This document shows, one piece after another, positions 19,562 through 28,651 of a stretch of 64,000 nucleotides of DNA (positions within the stretch are counted from its first letter, which is position 1; each line of letters begins with the position of its first letter). Both the position numbers and the translations under genes were made by a program. Location: positions 108,434 to 172,433 of the forward strand of contig JADJOY010000028.1 in the NCBI GenBank assembly GCA_016713535.1, written 5' to 3'. This stretch comes from JADJOY01 sp016713535 [NCBI: Deltaproteobacteria bacterium]. GTDB lineage: Bacteria > JADJOY01. The notes under the pieces are model-generated. The model had not been told where the DNA came from. It did not search any database and saw only the letters and a list, made by a program, of their open reading frames with translations.

Positions 19562-20431
19562 TCAGCTCGCCAGCGGCTTGCGTCCGAAGACGCGTACGCT
19601 GGCGATCTTGCCTTCGAGCTGGCGAGCGAGGCCGAGCGCGGTCTCGCGTGTCGGTGGCAGGCCCAGCTTCTCGAGCATCGCCATCAACTCGTCTCCGGCG
19701 TCGCTGGCGAAGCCGAGGATCGTCTCGGCGTCGTAGACGAGCCGGTCGCGCACCTCGACCTCGGCGAGGCCGGCGGCGCGCAGCCCGCCCACGTAGTCGT
19801 CCTCGGGGATCGCGCCGGCGACGCACGACACGTAGAGCGAAATGCTCTGGCGCGCCCACTCCGGCATGCCGGACGCGACGATGTCCGACACCAGCATCCG
19901 CCCGCCCGGCTTGAGCACGCGCGCGATCTCGGCGAAGACCCGCGGCTTCTCCGGCGACAGGTTGAGGACGCAGTTCGAGATGATCCAGTCGACCGAGCCG
20001 GTCTCGACGGGCAGGTTCTCGATGATGCCCTTGCGGATCTCGACGTTGGTGAGCCCCGCCGCGGCGACGTTCTTGCGAGCGCGCTCGATCATCTCGTCGG
20101 TCATATCGACGCCGATGACACGCCCGCTCGCGCCGACGCGCTGCGCGGCGAGGATCAGGTCCAGCCCGGCGCCGGAGCCGAGGTCGAGGACCACGTCACC
20201 CGGCGCGATCTCGGTGAGTGCGGTGGGATTGCCGCAGCCGAAGGTGGTGCCGGTGGCCTCGGTGGGCACCGCGGCGAGCTCGGCGGGGGTGTAGCCGAGC
20301 GACTCGGCGCGCTCGGTGCTCGGCGTGCCGCAGCTCGCCTGTCCGCCGCAGCACGACGAGCCCTTGCTGACGGCCTCCGCATAGGCGCGGGAAACCGACT
20401 CGCGGACTTGATCGGGTTGATTCGAGGTCAT
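19562..20431 (-). CDS. arsM: Arsenite methyltransferase ArsM
   Basis: A 289-aa SAM-dependent enzyme that methylates As(III). Motif I is VLDLGSGAGLDL near residue 81. The As(III)-binding cysteines of the family are visible at about Cys66 (GCGNPTAL), Cys154 (SNCVLNLSPEKP) and Cys203 (YVSCVAGAIPEDDY). An N-terminal SSCCGGQASC cluster (Cys27, 28, 34) is also typical. The ATG at 20431 overlaps the arsR stop codon by 4 nt (ATGA), so translation is probably coupled to ArsR. Part of a leftward unit arsP-thioredoxin-arsR-arsM. Methylated products leave as volatile arsines or through ArsP-type permeases. Confidence 0.92.
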   Translation of the reverse strand: MTSNQPDQVRESVSRAYAEAVSKGSSCCGGQASCGTPSTERAESLGYTPAELAAVPTEATGTTFGCGNPTALTEIAPGDVVLDLGSGAGLDLILAAQRVGASGRVIGVDMTDEMIERARKNVAAAGLTNVEIRKGIIENLPVETGSVDWIISNCVLNLSPEKPRVFAEIARVLKPGGRMLVSDIVASGMPEWARQSISLYVSCVAGAIPEDDYVGGLRAAGLAEVEVRDRLVYDAETILGFASDAGDELMAMLEKLGLPPTRETALGLARQLEGKIASVRVFGRKPLAS

Positions 20432-20916
20432 GATGACTTCTCCTTGCGGGCGCCTCGGGCGCGCCGTGGGTTCGGGTGGGACGCTCGCGCGCTCGTTCGC
20501 GAGGCCGCGGACGGAGTGGCCGGCTCCGGCGTTGGCGCGCACACGACCGCACAGCAGTTCGTCTCGTTCGGAGGACAGCACGACTCGATGGCGTCGGCGA
20601 TCGCGCGCAGCGTCTTCGCGACATCGGCGAAGCGCACCGAGTAGCGCACCTCCCGCCCGCTGCGCTCGGCGGTGAGGATGCCGGCGTCGAGCAACGTCTT
20701 GAGGTGGCGCGAGACCACCGACAGGTCCTTCGTACAGCAGCCCGCGACCTCGCTGACCGTCGTGGGCCGGGCGTCGGTGGCAAGCTGGGTCAGGATCGTG
20801 AGACGGCTCGGATCGCAGAGCGCCTTGAAGAAGCGCGTCGAGAGGAGCTCGCCGAGCCCGGTGCAGCAGCCGACGGCGATCGGATCCGCCGAGGATCGAT
20901 TGCTTGCTTGCGCCAT
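20428..20916 (-). CDS. arsR: ArsR-family arsenic-responsive repressor (Cys-rich tail type)
   Basis: A 162-aa winged-helix repressor. The HTH region is EVAGCCTKDLSVVSRHLKTL, with the Cys pair 60-61 as a likely As(III) site, plus Cys17-18 near the N-terminus (AVGCCTGLGEL). The C-terminal tail has CCPPNETNCC and a further Cys at 126. I chose ATG 20916; a longer frame begins at a TTG at 20952, but that codon lies inside the probable -35 box. A palindrome lies immediately upstream of the ATG. Overlaps arsM by 4 nt. This sensor differs in Cys layout from the second ArsR at 22592, so the two are not recent duplicates. Confidence 0.88.
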   Translation of the reverse strand: MAQASNRSSADPIAVGCCTGLGELLSTRFFKALCDPSRLTILTQLATDARPTTVSEVAGCCTKDLSVVSRHLKTLLDAGILTAERSGREVRYSVRFADVAKTLRAIADAIESCCPPNETNCCAVVCAPTPEPATPSAASRTSARASHPNPRRARGARKEKSS

Positions 20917-20952
20917 GACGCAATCATTGCGTCTCCGCACAAGCGTTGTCAA
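20917..20952 (-). promoter_or_regulatory. arsR-arsM promoter with overlapping operator palindrome
   Basis: A TTGACA -35 at 20952-20947, a 17-nt spacer and a CAATGA -10 at 20929-20924 lie directly upstream of arsR. The perfect inverted repeat GACGCAATGATTGCGTC (8-1-8, positions 20917-20933) covers the -10 and runs to the base before the ATG. A start 7 nt past the -10 would coincide with the A of ATG, giving a leaderless message. Autorepression by ArsR is the obvious reading. Confidence 0.65.
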
Positions 20953-21004
20953 GGCCGAACGCGCGACGCGCCCGCGCGCCGACCCTCCCTGGGCTCGGGC
21001 TCGC

Positions 21005-21250
21005 TCAGCTCGGAGTCGGCGCGAACCAGCGCTCCACCTGCCCGCGCGATGGGATGCCGCCGGCGTGGACGACGGCGCCGTCGATCACCACACCCGGCGT
21101 CGCCAGGATCCCGTAGCGCGCGATGTCCTGGATCTGATCCACCTTGGTGAGCGTGATCGGCACACCCATCCGCTTCGCCACGTCCTCGACGAGCTGGATC
21201 GTCGCCCGGCAGTTGGCGCAGCCGCTCCCCAGCACTCTGACGTCCTTCAC
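21005..21250 (-). CDS. Small thioredoxin-like redox protein (TM0996/MTH895 type)
   Basis: An 81-aa thioredoxin-fold protein. CxxC is at residues 11-14 (LGSGCANC), then a cis-Pro region TPGVVIDG and C-terminal RGQVERWF. It starts at GTG 21250 after AAGGAGG with 5-nt spacing; that ribosome site overlaps the stop codon of the permease gene, so the two are coupled. Small proteins of this kind are regularly encoded beside UPF0718/ArsP permeases and ArsR. A redox partner role in arsenic handling is inferred. Confidence 0.8.
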   Translation of the reverse strand: MKDVRVLGSGCANCRATIQLVEDVAKRMGVPITLTKVDQIQDIARYGILATPGVVIDGAVVHAGGIPSRGQVERWFAPTPS

Positions 21251-21261
21251 GACCACCTCCT

Positions 21262-22293
21262 TCACAGCACCGCGTTGAAGACGTAGCCGACCAGCAGGAT
21301 GCCGGCGGACACCACGCCGACGAACACGGCGATCAAGCGTGGCTTCAGCACCTTGCGCAGGATCACGAGCTCGGGCAGCGAGAGCGCGATCACGCTCATC
21401 ATGAACGCCAGCACGGTGCCGAGCGCCGCGCCCTTCGCGAGCAGCGCCTCGACGATCGGGATGATCCCGGCGGCGTTGGCGTAGAGCGGCACGCCGAGCA
21501 GCACCGACGCCGGCACCGCCCACCACGCCGAGCGGCCCATGAAGCTCGCCAGGAAGTCGGCCGGCACGTAGCCGTGGATTCCGGCGCCCACCGCGATGCC
21601 GCCCAGCACGTACGGCCATACCCGGCCGACCACGTCGCGGACCGCCGCGAGGCCCGCCTCGAGGCGGTCCGCGAACGAGCCGTCCGCTCGTGCGACGCCA
21701 GGCCCGGCGCCCGGCAGCTCTCGCACCCAGCCCTCGACCTGCCCCTCGAGCCGCATCCGGCCGATCACCCACCCCGACACGATCGCCACGGCGAGCCCGA
21801 GCACGAGGTAGAGCGCCGCCGTCCGCCAGCCGAAGAGCCCGAACAGCAACGTCAGCGCCACCTCGTTCACCATCGGAGCCGAGATCAGGAACGAGAACGT
21901 GACGCCGAGCGGCACACCCGCCTGGACGAAGCCGATGAAGAGTGGCACCGCCGAGCACGAGCAGAACGGCGTGACGATCCCGAGCGTGGCGGCGAGCACG
22001 TTGCCCACGCCCTCGCCGTGCCCGGCCAGCAGCGCGCGGGTGCGCTCGGCCGTGAAGTACGTGTTCACGATGCCCATCACGAGCACGACGCCGGTGAGGA
22101 GCAGCAGCACCTTGGGAGCGTCGTAGAGAAAGAACCGCAGCGACTCGGCCAGTCGGCTGCCCGGATCGACCGGCAGCCAGCCCACCGCCCGACCGGCGGT
22201 CGGCGCGAGTGCCCGGTACGCCACGAGCCACGCCGCGGCCGCAGCGACGAGGAACGTCCGCGGGTGCGCGCGGCGAGAGGCTTGGATATCCAT
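21262..22293 (-). CDS. arsP: ArsP/UPF0718-family permease
   Basis: A 343-aa inner-membrane protein with about eight to ten helices. The family marker TPFCSCSAVPLFIGFVQAGV lies in the first half, with paired sequences SFLISAPMVNEVALTL and VPLYANAAGIIPIVEALL in the two repeats. ArsP exports trivalent organoarsenicals such as methylarsenite in characterised species; other UPF0718 members have unknown cargo. ATG 22293 places the first helix near residue 14; longer in-frame starts add an unrelated Arg/Thr-rich leader. The neighbours (thioredoxin-like gene, arsR, arsM) make an arsenical substrate likely, since ArsM would produce it. Confidence 0.78.
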   Translation of the reverse strand: MDIQASRRAHPRTFLVAAAAAWLVAYRALAPTAGRAVGWLPVDPGSRLAESLRFFLYDAPKVLLLLTGVVLVMGIVNTYFTAERTRALLAGHGEGVGNVLAATLGIVTPFCSCSAVPLFIGFVQAGVPLGVTFSFLISAPMVNEVALTLLFGLFGWRTAALYLVLGLAVAIVSGWVIGRMRLEGQVEGWVRELPGAGPGVARADGSFADRLEAGLAAVRDVVGRVWPYVLGGIAVGAGIHGYVPADFLASFMGRSAWWAVPASVLLGVPLYANAAGIIPIVEALLAKGAALGTVLAFMMSVIALSLPELVILRKVLKPRLIAVFVGVVSAGILLVGYVFNAVL

Positions 22294-22555
22294 CGTGAGG
22301 GCCCGCGTGACGGGTCGCGCGACGCACGACTCCGTGGCCCCACCAGAGCACGTAGCGTGCCGAGCGCGGTGCGTGCTGGGCGCGACCACGAGAACCCAGG
22401 GAGTCCGCCGCGCAGTCGCCGCCGGGTCCGGGCCAACGCCCCAGGTCCGTTCCGGTATCGTGACCGCGACCACCCCCGGGTCGCGGCCCGAGTAACGCTC
22501 TCCGGACGCCCGGCGCCCCTCACACCCGAGCCGGGGGGCCTTCCCGGCGGGCGCC

Positions 22556-22591
22556 TTGCCGGCAGCTGGACATCCGGATATTCATATGTCC
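22556..22591 (+). promoter_or_regulatory. Promoter and operator of the second arsR (arsR-acr3-arsC unit)
   Basis: TTGCCG (22556-22561), a 17-nt spacer and TATTCA (22579-22584) form a plausible promoter. An inverted repeat with arms GGACAT (22568-22573) and ATGTCC (22586-22591) flanks the -10, with an inner ATAT-TC-ATAT core. The expected start lies 7 nt past the -10, at the A of the ATG at 22592. The layout is the same as at the other arsR, though the half-sites differ. Confidence 0.55.
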
Positions 22592-22960
22592 ATGCAAAAG
22601 GCCCGCTTCCTGGTCGACGACCTCAAGCCGGCGTCTCGGCTCTTCAAGGCGCTCGGCGACGAGACCCGCCTCAAGATCGTTGCACTGCTCGCCCATGGTG
22701 AGCTCTGCGTGTGCCACCTGCAGGAGGCGCTCGCGCTCACCCAGCCTGCGGTGTCGCGGCATCTGAGCGTGCTGCGCGCAGCGGGTGTGGTCGAGCCGCG
22801 GCGCGACGGGACGTGGGTCTACTACCGCCTAGCCCGACAGCCCGACGCCGGGTCCGAGCAGCACCTCGCCTCGGTCGTCGCCGCGTTCCGGGCACGAACC
22901 GGGATGAAGCGCGAGCTCGAACGGCTGATGAAGGCGCGCGGACCGGCGTCATGTACCTGA
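22592..22960 (+). CDS. arsR: ArsR-family repressor (CVC type)
   Basis: A 122-aa winged-helix repressor. ELCVCHLQEAL (Cys39 and Cys41) is the classic alpha-3 metalloid-binding motif of ArsR/SmtB proteins. It is followed by the recognition helix TQPAVSRHLSVLRAAGVV and wing PRRDGTWVYYRL. The start is chosen at ATG 22592 because the ATG two codons earlier sits next to the -10 box and would not be in the transcript; no Shine-Dalgarno precedes either. First gene of a rightward arsR-acr3-arsC unit and divergent from arsP. Confidence 0.88.
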   Translation: MQKARFLVDDLKPASRLFKALGDETRLKIVALLAHGELCVCHLQEALALTQPAVSRHLSVLRAAGVVEPRRDGTWVYYRLARQPDAGSEQHLASVVAAFRARTGMKRELERLMKARGPASCT

Positions 22961-22976
22961 GCCGCGGGGGACCGTC

Positions 22977-24065
<1,089 letters not shown>

Positions 24066-24093
24066 CCCGCTGGCGACCCTCTGGAGCGCAGCC

Positions 24094-24726
24094 ATGACCG
24101 ATGCCCCCCGCCTCGATCCACTCGTGTCGCGGATCGTCGACGAGCTCGCCTCCGAGTTCGCGTCCGCGTTCTCGCGCGAGACGATCGAGCGCTTCGTGGC
24201 GCAGTCGTACGTCGAGCTCGAGCGTCGCGCGCGGGTCCCGACCTACCTGCTCACCCTCACCCGACGCTTCGCCGTCGATCGACTGCGCGACCTCGCGCGG
24301 GCGGAAGGGAAGACCGTGTCCGACCAACCCGAGGTGCTGTTCGTGTGCGTCCACAACGCCGGGAGGTCGCAGATGGCGGCGGGCCTGCTCCTGCACCACG
24401 GTCGGGGCAAGGTGATCGTCCGCTCGGCGGGCAGCGCCCCGGCGAGCTCGATCAACCCCGCGGTGGTCGAGGCGATGCGCGAGATCGGCATCGACCTCGC
24501 GGAGGCTTTCCCCAAGCCCCTCACCGACGAAGCGGTGCGCGCCTCGGACGTGGTGATCACGATGGGCTGCGGTGACGCCTGCCCGGTGTATCCGGGCAAG
24601 CGCTACCTGAACTGGGAGCTCGCCGATCCCGCCGGCCAGGGTGTCGACGCGGTGCGGCCGATCCGCGACGAGATCGAGCGCCGAGTGCTCGCGCTGCTGG
24701 CCGAGCTCCTGCCGGTGGACCGCTGA
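24094..24726 (+). CDS. arsC: Arsenate reductase ArsC (LMW-phosphatase type) with N-terminal helical domain
   Basis: A 210-aa protein in two parts. Residues 1 to about 75 form a helical segment (SRIVDELASEFASAFSRETI ... RRFAVDRLRDLARAEG) like the three-helix-bundle domain seen on some arsenate reductases, mainly actinobacterial. Residues 79-210 are a low-molecular-weight-phosphatase ArsC: the CX5R loop C85-VHNAG-R91, resolving cysteines in MGCGDACP (Cys159, Cys163) and general-acid Asp178 in ELADPAGQ. It reduces arsenate to arsenite with thioredoxin or mycothiol-like reductants. The helical domain may dimerise the enzyme (inference). Last gene of the arsR-acr3-arsC unit. Confidence 0.9.
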   Translation: MTDAPRLDPLVSRIVDELASEFASAFSRETIERFVAQSYVELERRARVPTYLLTLTRRFAVDRLRDLARAEGKTVSDQPEVLFVCVHNAGRSQMAAGLLLHHGRGKVIVRSAGSAPASSINPAVVEAMREIGIDLAEAFPKPLTDEAVRASDVVITMGCGDACPVYPGKRYLNWELADPAGQGVDAVRPIRDEIERRVLALLAELLPVDR

Positions 24727-24732
24727 CGCCCC

Positions 24733-24755
24733 CGCCGCGCGCTGGCCGCGCGGCG
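24733..24755 (+). terminator. Hairpin after arsC
   Basis: CGCCGCGCG/CGCGCGGCG, a 9-bp perfect stem with a 5-nt loop, 6 nt after the arsC stop. There is no U-tract. Its position suggests it ends the arsR-acr3-arsC transcript before the TonB-receptor gene. Confidence 0.45.
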
Positions 24756-24811
24756 CCCGCCACCCCGGGGTTGGAATCGAGGTGGTCCCGCATACCCTGC
24801 GCGGGCTGCCC

Positions 24812-27046
24812 GTGCGGACCTCCCTCCCCACCACCGCCACCCCACCCCGCGGCGACCGGCCTGGCGCCAGCGCGCGGCCGAAGCTTGCCCTGCTCTGCTT
24901 CGCCGCGCTCCTGAATGGGGTCGTCGCCACGCGGGCCGCCGCCGAGGATGCCGGCAACGCCGACGAGATCGTCGTCGTCACCGCGAACCGAATCCCCGAA
25001 CCGCTCCAGGAAGCCGAGAGCTCGGTCACCGCTCTCGACGCCGCGGCGCTCGAGGCCTCCGACGTCCAGTCGTCCGCCCAGGCCGCCGACCGCGCCCCCA
25101 ACGTCGGCTACGTCGACTTCAGCGCGCGCGCCGTGAGCAACCCGCAGTTCCGAGGCGTCGGCGGCAGCACCACCAATCCTGGCGTGACCACCTACTTCGA
25201 CGGCGTGCCGCAGCTCTCCGCGGACACCTCGAGCCAGGAGCTGCTCGACATCGGCCAGATCGAGCTCGTCCGCGGTGCGCAGGGAACCCTCTACGGCCGC
25301 AACACCCTGGGCGGCGTGGTGAACATCCGCTCGATCAGGCCCGACGGAACCTGGGGCGCCGACGGCGAGGCGAGCATCGGCGACTTCGCTCGCCTCGACC
25401 TGCGCACGTCCGCCTCGACGCCGCTCTTCTGCGAGCGCTGCGGGTTGCGCGTCGCCTACGGGCTCTCGCGGCGCGACGGCTACACCACCAACCTCGTCTC
25501 CGGGCGCTCCCTCGACGCTCGCGCGGCGCAGCTCTATCGGACGCAAGCGCTGTTCGACCTCGGCGACGGCTGGGAGGCGCGCGTCGACGTCCACGGCGAG
25601 TTCGCCGACGACGGCGACTTCGCCATCGGCGACCTCGCCGAGCTGCGCCGCGACCCGGACCACGTGCGCCACGACTTCGAGGGCCACACCGGGCGCGACC
25701 TCAACGCGGAGACCGTGAACCTGCGCCGCACCGGCGAGGACGTCTCCTTCGAGTCGATCACCGGCGTCGTCCACCACGGCGCCGCGGAGAGCACCGACCT
25801 CGACGCCACCGAGTCCGCCGACCTGACGCGCCGCAACCGCCGCAACGGCGTGCAGGTGACCCAGGAGATCCGTGCCCTCACCGCCGCGCCGTTCGACCTC
25901 GGCGACCGCTGGACGGTCACGGCGCAGGGCGGTCTGTTCGGGTTCGCGCAGGGCAACGATCAGCAGGTCGAGAACTCCATCGCGCCCTCCTACCTGCTCG
26001 AAAGCGCCGGGATCACGCTGCCGCAGCCGCTCCAGGACGCGCTCGACTCGGCCATCGCGCCGGCGCGCGACGCCACCCGCTCGTCCCTCGACGACGCCGG
26101 GCTCGGCGTCTACGCCCAGGGCACCCTCGCCCTCGAGCGCCGCTGGGACGCGACGGTGGGCCTGCGCTACGACGCCGAGCGCAAGCACGCCAACATCGAC
26201 TCGGTCACGGAGGTCTTCCTCGGCACGCGCGAGCTGCCGGTGGTCGGCCCCGCCCACGTCGACGACACCCGCTCGTTCGCGGCGCTCACGCCGCGCTTCA
26301 TCCTCGGCTACGCGCCGGACGCGGCGCTGCGCTTCTACGCCTCGGCGGCGAGCGGCTATCGCGCCGGCGGGTTCAATCCGATCGCGCCGTCCGGAGCCAC
26401 GGCGTACGACGAGGAGCATTCGTGGTCGTACGAGCTCGGGAGCAAGGTCTCGCTCCTCGACGAGCGCGTCGCCGCCAACCTGGCCCTCTTCCTCGTCGAT
26501 CTCGACGATCTCCAGCTCAACCTCCCGCTCACCGGCTCGCCGGGCCGCTTCTACGTCGACAACGCCGGGCAGGCGCGCACCCAGGGCGTCGAGCTCGAGG
26601 TGTTCGTGCGCCCGCTCGAGCGCCTGCGCCTCGACGGCGCCCTCGGCGTCCTCGACGCGCGCTTCGGCTCGGGCAGCACCGACGCAGGGGTGAACGTGGC
26701 GGGGAACCGCCTCCCCTTCGCCGACCGCCTCACCGCGTTCGTCGGCGCCCAGTACGAGTACCCGCTGTGGGGCGAGTGGCGCGCCGGGATCCGCGGTGAG
26801 TGGGTACGACGCGGCGATTACTTCTACGACGCCGCCAACACCGAGCGCCTCGGCGCCTACGGCCTGCTGAACGCGTTCCTGTGGCTCGAGGACCGCTGGC
26901 TCACGGTGCGGCTCGCGGCGCGCAACCTCACCGACGAGCGCGTGGTGCCGCTCGCGATCCCGTACACGACGCCCTCCGGCTTCGCCGGCGAGCCCTCGGC
27001 CCCGCGCACGCTCGGCGTCGGCGTGAGCGTGCGCTTCGGCGCGTGA
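24812..27046 (+). CDS. TonB-dependent outer-membrane receptor
   Basis: About 744 aa. After an N-terminal signal sequence (KLALLCFAALLNGVVATRA ending AAAED) comes DEIVVVTANRIPEPLQEAES, a TonB-box-like start. The plug domain follows (ELLDIGQIELVRGAQGTLYG, RNTLGGVVNI), then a 22-strand barrel with aromatic strand ends, finishing LGVGVSVRFGA. The start is uncertain: GTG 24812 is chosen because it gives a compact signal peptide; GTG 24782 and earlier starts are also open. The ligand is unknown. Receptors of this FecA/CirA-like layout import siderophores, vitamin B12 or sugars. The closest neighbour on the other side is a convergent TauD-family gene. Confidence 0.88.
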   Translation: MRTSLPTTATPPRGDRPGASARPKLALLCFAALLNGVVATRAAAEDAGNADEIVVVTANRIPEPLQEAESSVTALDAAALEASDVQSSAQAADRAPNVGYVDFSARAVSNPQFRGVGGSTTNPGVTTYFDGVPQLSADTSSQELLDIGQIELVRGAQGTLYGRNTLGGVVNIRSIRPDGTWGADGEASIGDFARLDLRTSASTPLFCERCGLRVAYGLSRRDGYTTNLVSGRSLDARAAQLYRTQALFDLGDGWEARVDVHGEFADDGDFAIGDLAELRRDPDHVRHDFEGHTGRDLNAETVNLRRTGEDVSFESITGVVHHGAAESTDLDATESADLTRRNRRNGVQVTQEIRALTAAPFDLGDRWTVTAQGGLFGFAQGNDQQVENSIAPSYLLESAGITLPQPLQDALDSAIAPARDATRSSLDDAGLGVYAQGTLALERRWDATVGLRYDAERKHANIDSVTEVFLGTRELPVVGPAHVDDTRSFAALTPRFILGYAPDAALRFYASAASGYRAGGFNPIAPSGATAYDEEHSWSYELGSKVSLLDERVAANLALFLVDLDDLQLNLPLTGSPGRFYVDNAGQARTQGVELEVFVRPLERLRLDGALGVLDARFGSGSTDAGVNVAGNRLPFADRLTAFVGAQYEYPLWGEWRAGIRGEWVRRGDYFYDAANTERLGAYGLLNAFLWLEDRWLTVRLAARNLTDERVVPLAIPYTTPSGFAGEPSAPRTLGVGVSVRFGA

Positions 27047-27054
27047 CCTCGCAG

Positions 27055-27075
27055 GCGCCCGCCGCTCACGGGCGC
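27055..27075. terminator. Hairpin between convergent TonB-receptor and dioxygenase genes
   Basis: GCGCCCG/CGGGCGC, a 7-bp stem with a 7-nt loop, starts 8 nt after the receptor stop and overlaps the last codons of the convergent dioxygenase gene. Possible terminator; no U-tract. Confidence 0.3.
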
Positions 27076-28133
27076 GCGAGCTGGGCCGCGACCAGGCTCC
27101 GCATCAGCGAGAGCCCGCTCGCCATGGTGCGAAGCGCGAGCAGCCCACCGCGTGAGCTCGGCAGCGAGAGCCACAGCCGCAGCAGATGGCGGCGCCGCTC
27201 GGGCTCGGGCCAGTCGTCGTACGCCGTGCGGGCGTGGATCTGGGAGTGGTTCGAGAGGAGCTGGACGTCACCGGGCTCGAGCTCCATGTCGAGGTGGATC
27301 GCCGGGTCGGCGGCGATCGCGTCGTAGGTGTCGAGGAGTGCGCGCTCGTCGGGGGTGAACGCCGGCACGCCGGGGATACCTTCGGCGGAGCGGAAGTAGT
27401 CGCTGTGCCAGAAGGTGCGAAGCTCGCCTCCCGCGTAGCGGCACGGCGGCACCAGCACCGAGCGCACGCCGCCCTCGCCGTGGGTGTCGAGATGGAAGGG
27501 CTGGAAGAGCCGCTCGACCAGGCGCGGAGCGCGGCGCAGCAGCTCGTTGAAGACCGTCACCGAGCTCGCGATCCGGCTCGCGCCGCCGCGCCTTGCCGCG
27601 TGCACGCACAGCAGCCCGACCACGTCCGCGGCGTCACAGTGGAACGCGATGTCCTGGGCGGTCTCGTAGAGGCGGATGTCGCCCCCCTTGCGCTCGTCGC
27701 GGACGTGACCGAGGAGGTCGCCGCGGGGGTTCTGCGCTCCCGGGATGCCGAGGTGGAGGCCGAGCCCCCAGAAGAACGTCTCCGCCTCGGCGCCGCTCCA
27801 GCCCGCAACCGGCACTTGCCTGAGCAGCACGAAGCCGCGACCGCGAGCAAGCTCGCGCCGCCAGCGCGCGATCCGCTCGCAGAGCCCCGGCAGCGGGAAG
27901 TCTGCCGCTACCAGCGCGGTGAGAGGCCTGCCCGTGGCGCGCGCCGCGGCCACGGCGCCCTTCACCTCGTCGACCTCCGCGCGATCGAGTCGCTCGATCC
28001 AGTCGCCGCGACGGCGCAGCTCCTCACCGCGCCACGCGCACGCCGTCGTGAGCGGCGCGCGCGGGACGCCCTCGTGAGGACGCGCCAGGTAATGGAACGT
28101 CTGCCGCCGCAGCGATCGGTAGTGGGCGCCCAT
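27066..28133 (-). CDS. TauD/TfdA-family Fe(II)/2-oxoglutarate dioxygenase
   Basis: A 355-aa protein. The metal triad appears as His165 and Asp167 in AQDIAFHCDAADV and His300 in SNHSQIHART, with Arg302 and RRHLLRLWLSLP downstream for 2-oxoglutarate. RGRGFVLLRQVPV and FFWGLGLHLGIPGAQNPRG are typical of the TauD family. Members hydroxylate taurine, aryloxyalkanoates, carnitine precursors, amino acids or natural products; the substrate cannot be assigned here. It is convergent with a TonB receptor. Confidence 0.8.
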   Translation of the reverse strand: MGAHYRSLRRQTFHYLARPHEGVPRAPLTTACAWRGEELRRRGDWIERLDRAEVDEVKGAVAAARATGRPLTALVAADFPLPGLCERIARWRRELARGRGFVLLRQVPVAGWSGAEAETFFWGLGLHLGIPGAQNPRGDLLGHVRDERKGGDIRLYETAQDIAFHCDAADVVGLLCVHAARRGGASRIASSVTVFNELLRRAPRLVERLFQPFHLDTHGEGGVRSVLVPPCRYAGGELRTFWHSDYFRSAEGIPGVPAFTPDERALLDTYDAIAADPAIHLDMELEPGDVQLLSNHSQIHARTAYDDWPEPERRRHLLRLWLSLPSSRGGLLALRTMASGLSLMRSLVAAQLARP

Positions 28134-28271
28134 GCGGTTCCCCGTCGTCGAGGAGGGAAGCGAGCCGTCGACCGCCGGAGCTTACGCGAAGAAGGTCCCA
28201 CCAAGGTGCGGGGGGAGGAGGACCCTTCCGCCCCGCGGTGGAACCCACGACGCGCTCGCGCGCGGGGTGAC

Positions 28272-28592
28272 TCAGGGACAGTGGCCGGGGCCCGTGGTTC
28301 CCTCGTTGAACGCGGTGAGGGCGCTCCCCAGGCTGATGAGCGTCGGGCGCGTGCAGCTCGTCGCGCCGCTCAAGCACGCGTCGGCCTGGTCGATCGTCGA
28401 CTGGATCGTCGAGCCGTCGGCGCCGTCCACGAGGTTGAGCTTCGCCGCGATGAGCTGGTGCTTCAGGATCAGGGTCGCGTTGCCACGCGGCGGCGTGTTG
28501 AGGACCACCAGCAGCGCGGTCTCGGTGCTGACCACGCCGCCGATCGTGAGCTGGTTGACCGGCACGGTGCGGAGGGAGATTGGAGCGTGCAT
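28272..28592 (-). pseudogene. Orphan C-terminal module of a secreted protein
   Basis: About 106 aa. The core TALLVVLNTPPRGNATLILK and HQLIAAKLNLVDGAD resembles a C-terminal module found on large secreted proteins. From memory, the intact module is preceded by a GYWKNHPxxWP-like segment, then LTLGG and LNTPPRGDATYILAHQLIAAKLN. Here the expected N-terminal part is missing: the frame reads GMHAPISLRTVPVNQLTIGG and no signal peptide or body domain lies upstream. Probably a remnant of a larger gene. It could still be translated from ATG 28592. Two Cys near the C-terminus (CLSGATSC) and GPGHCP are retained. Confidence 0.5.
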
Positions 28593-28651
28593 TCCGATCT
28601 CCGGCGGGCCGGGCACTTGCGCCGCTCCTGCGATGCCGGGAACATGACTGG

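Noticed and set aside
20917-20952. Longer ArsR start at 20952
   Set aside because: That codon lies in the TTGACA -35 box and the extension would translate through the promoter and operator.
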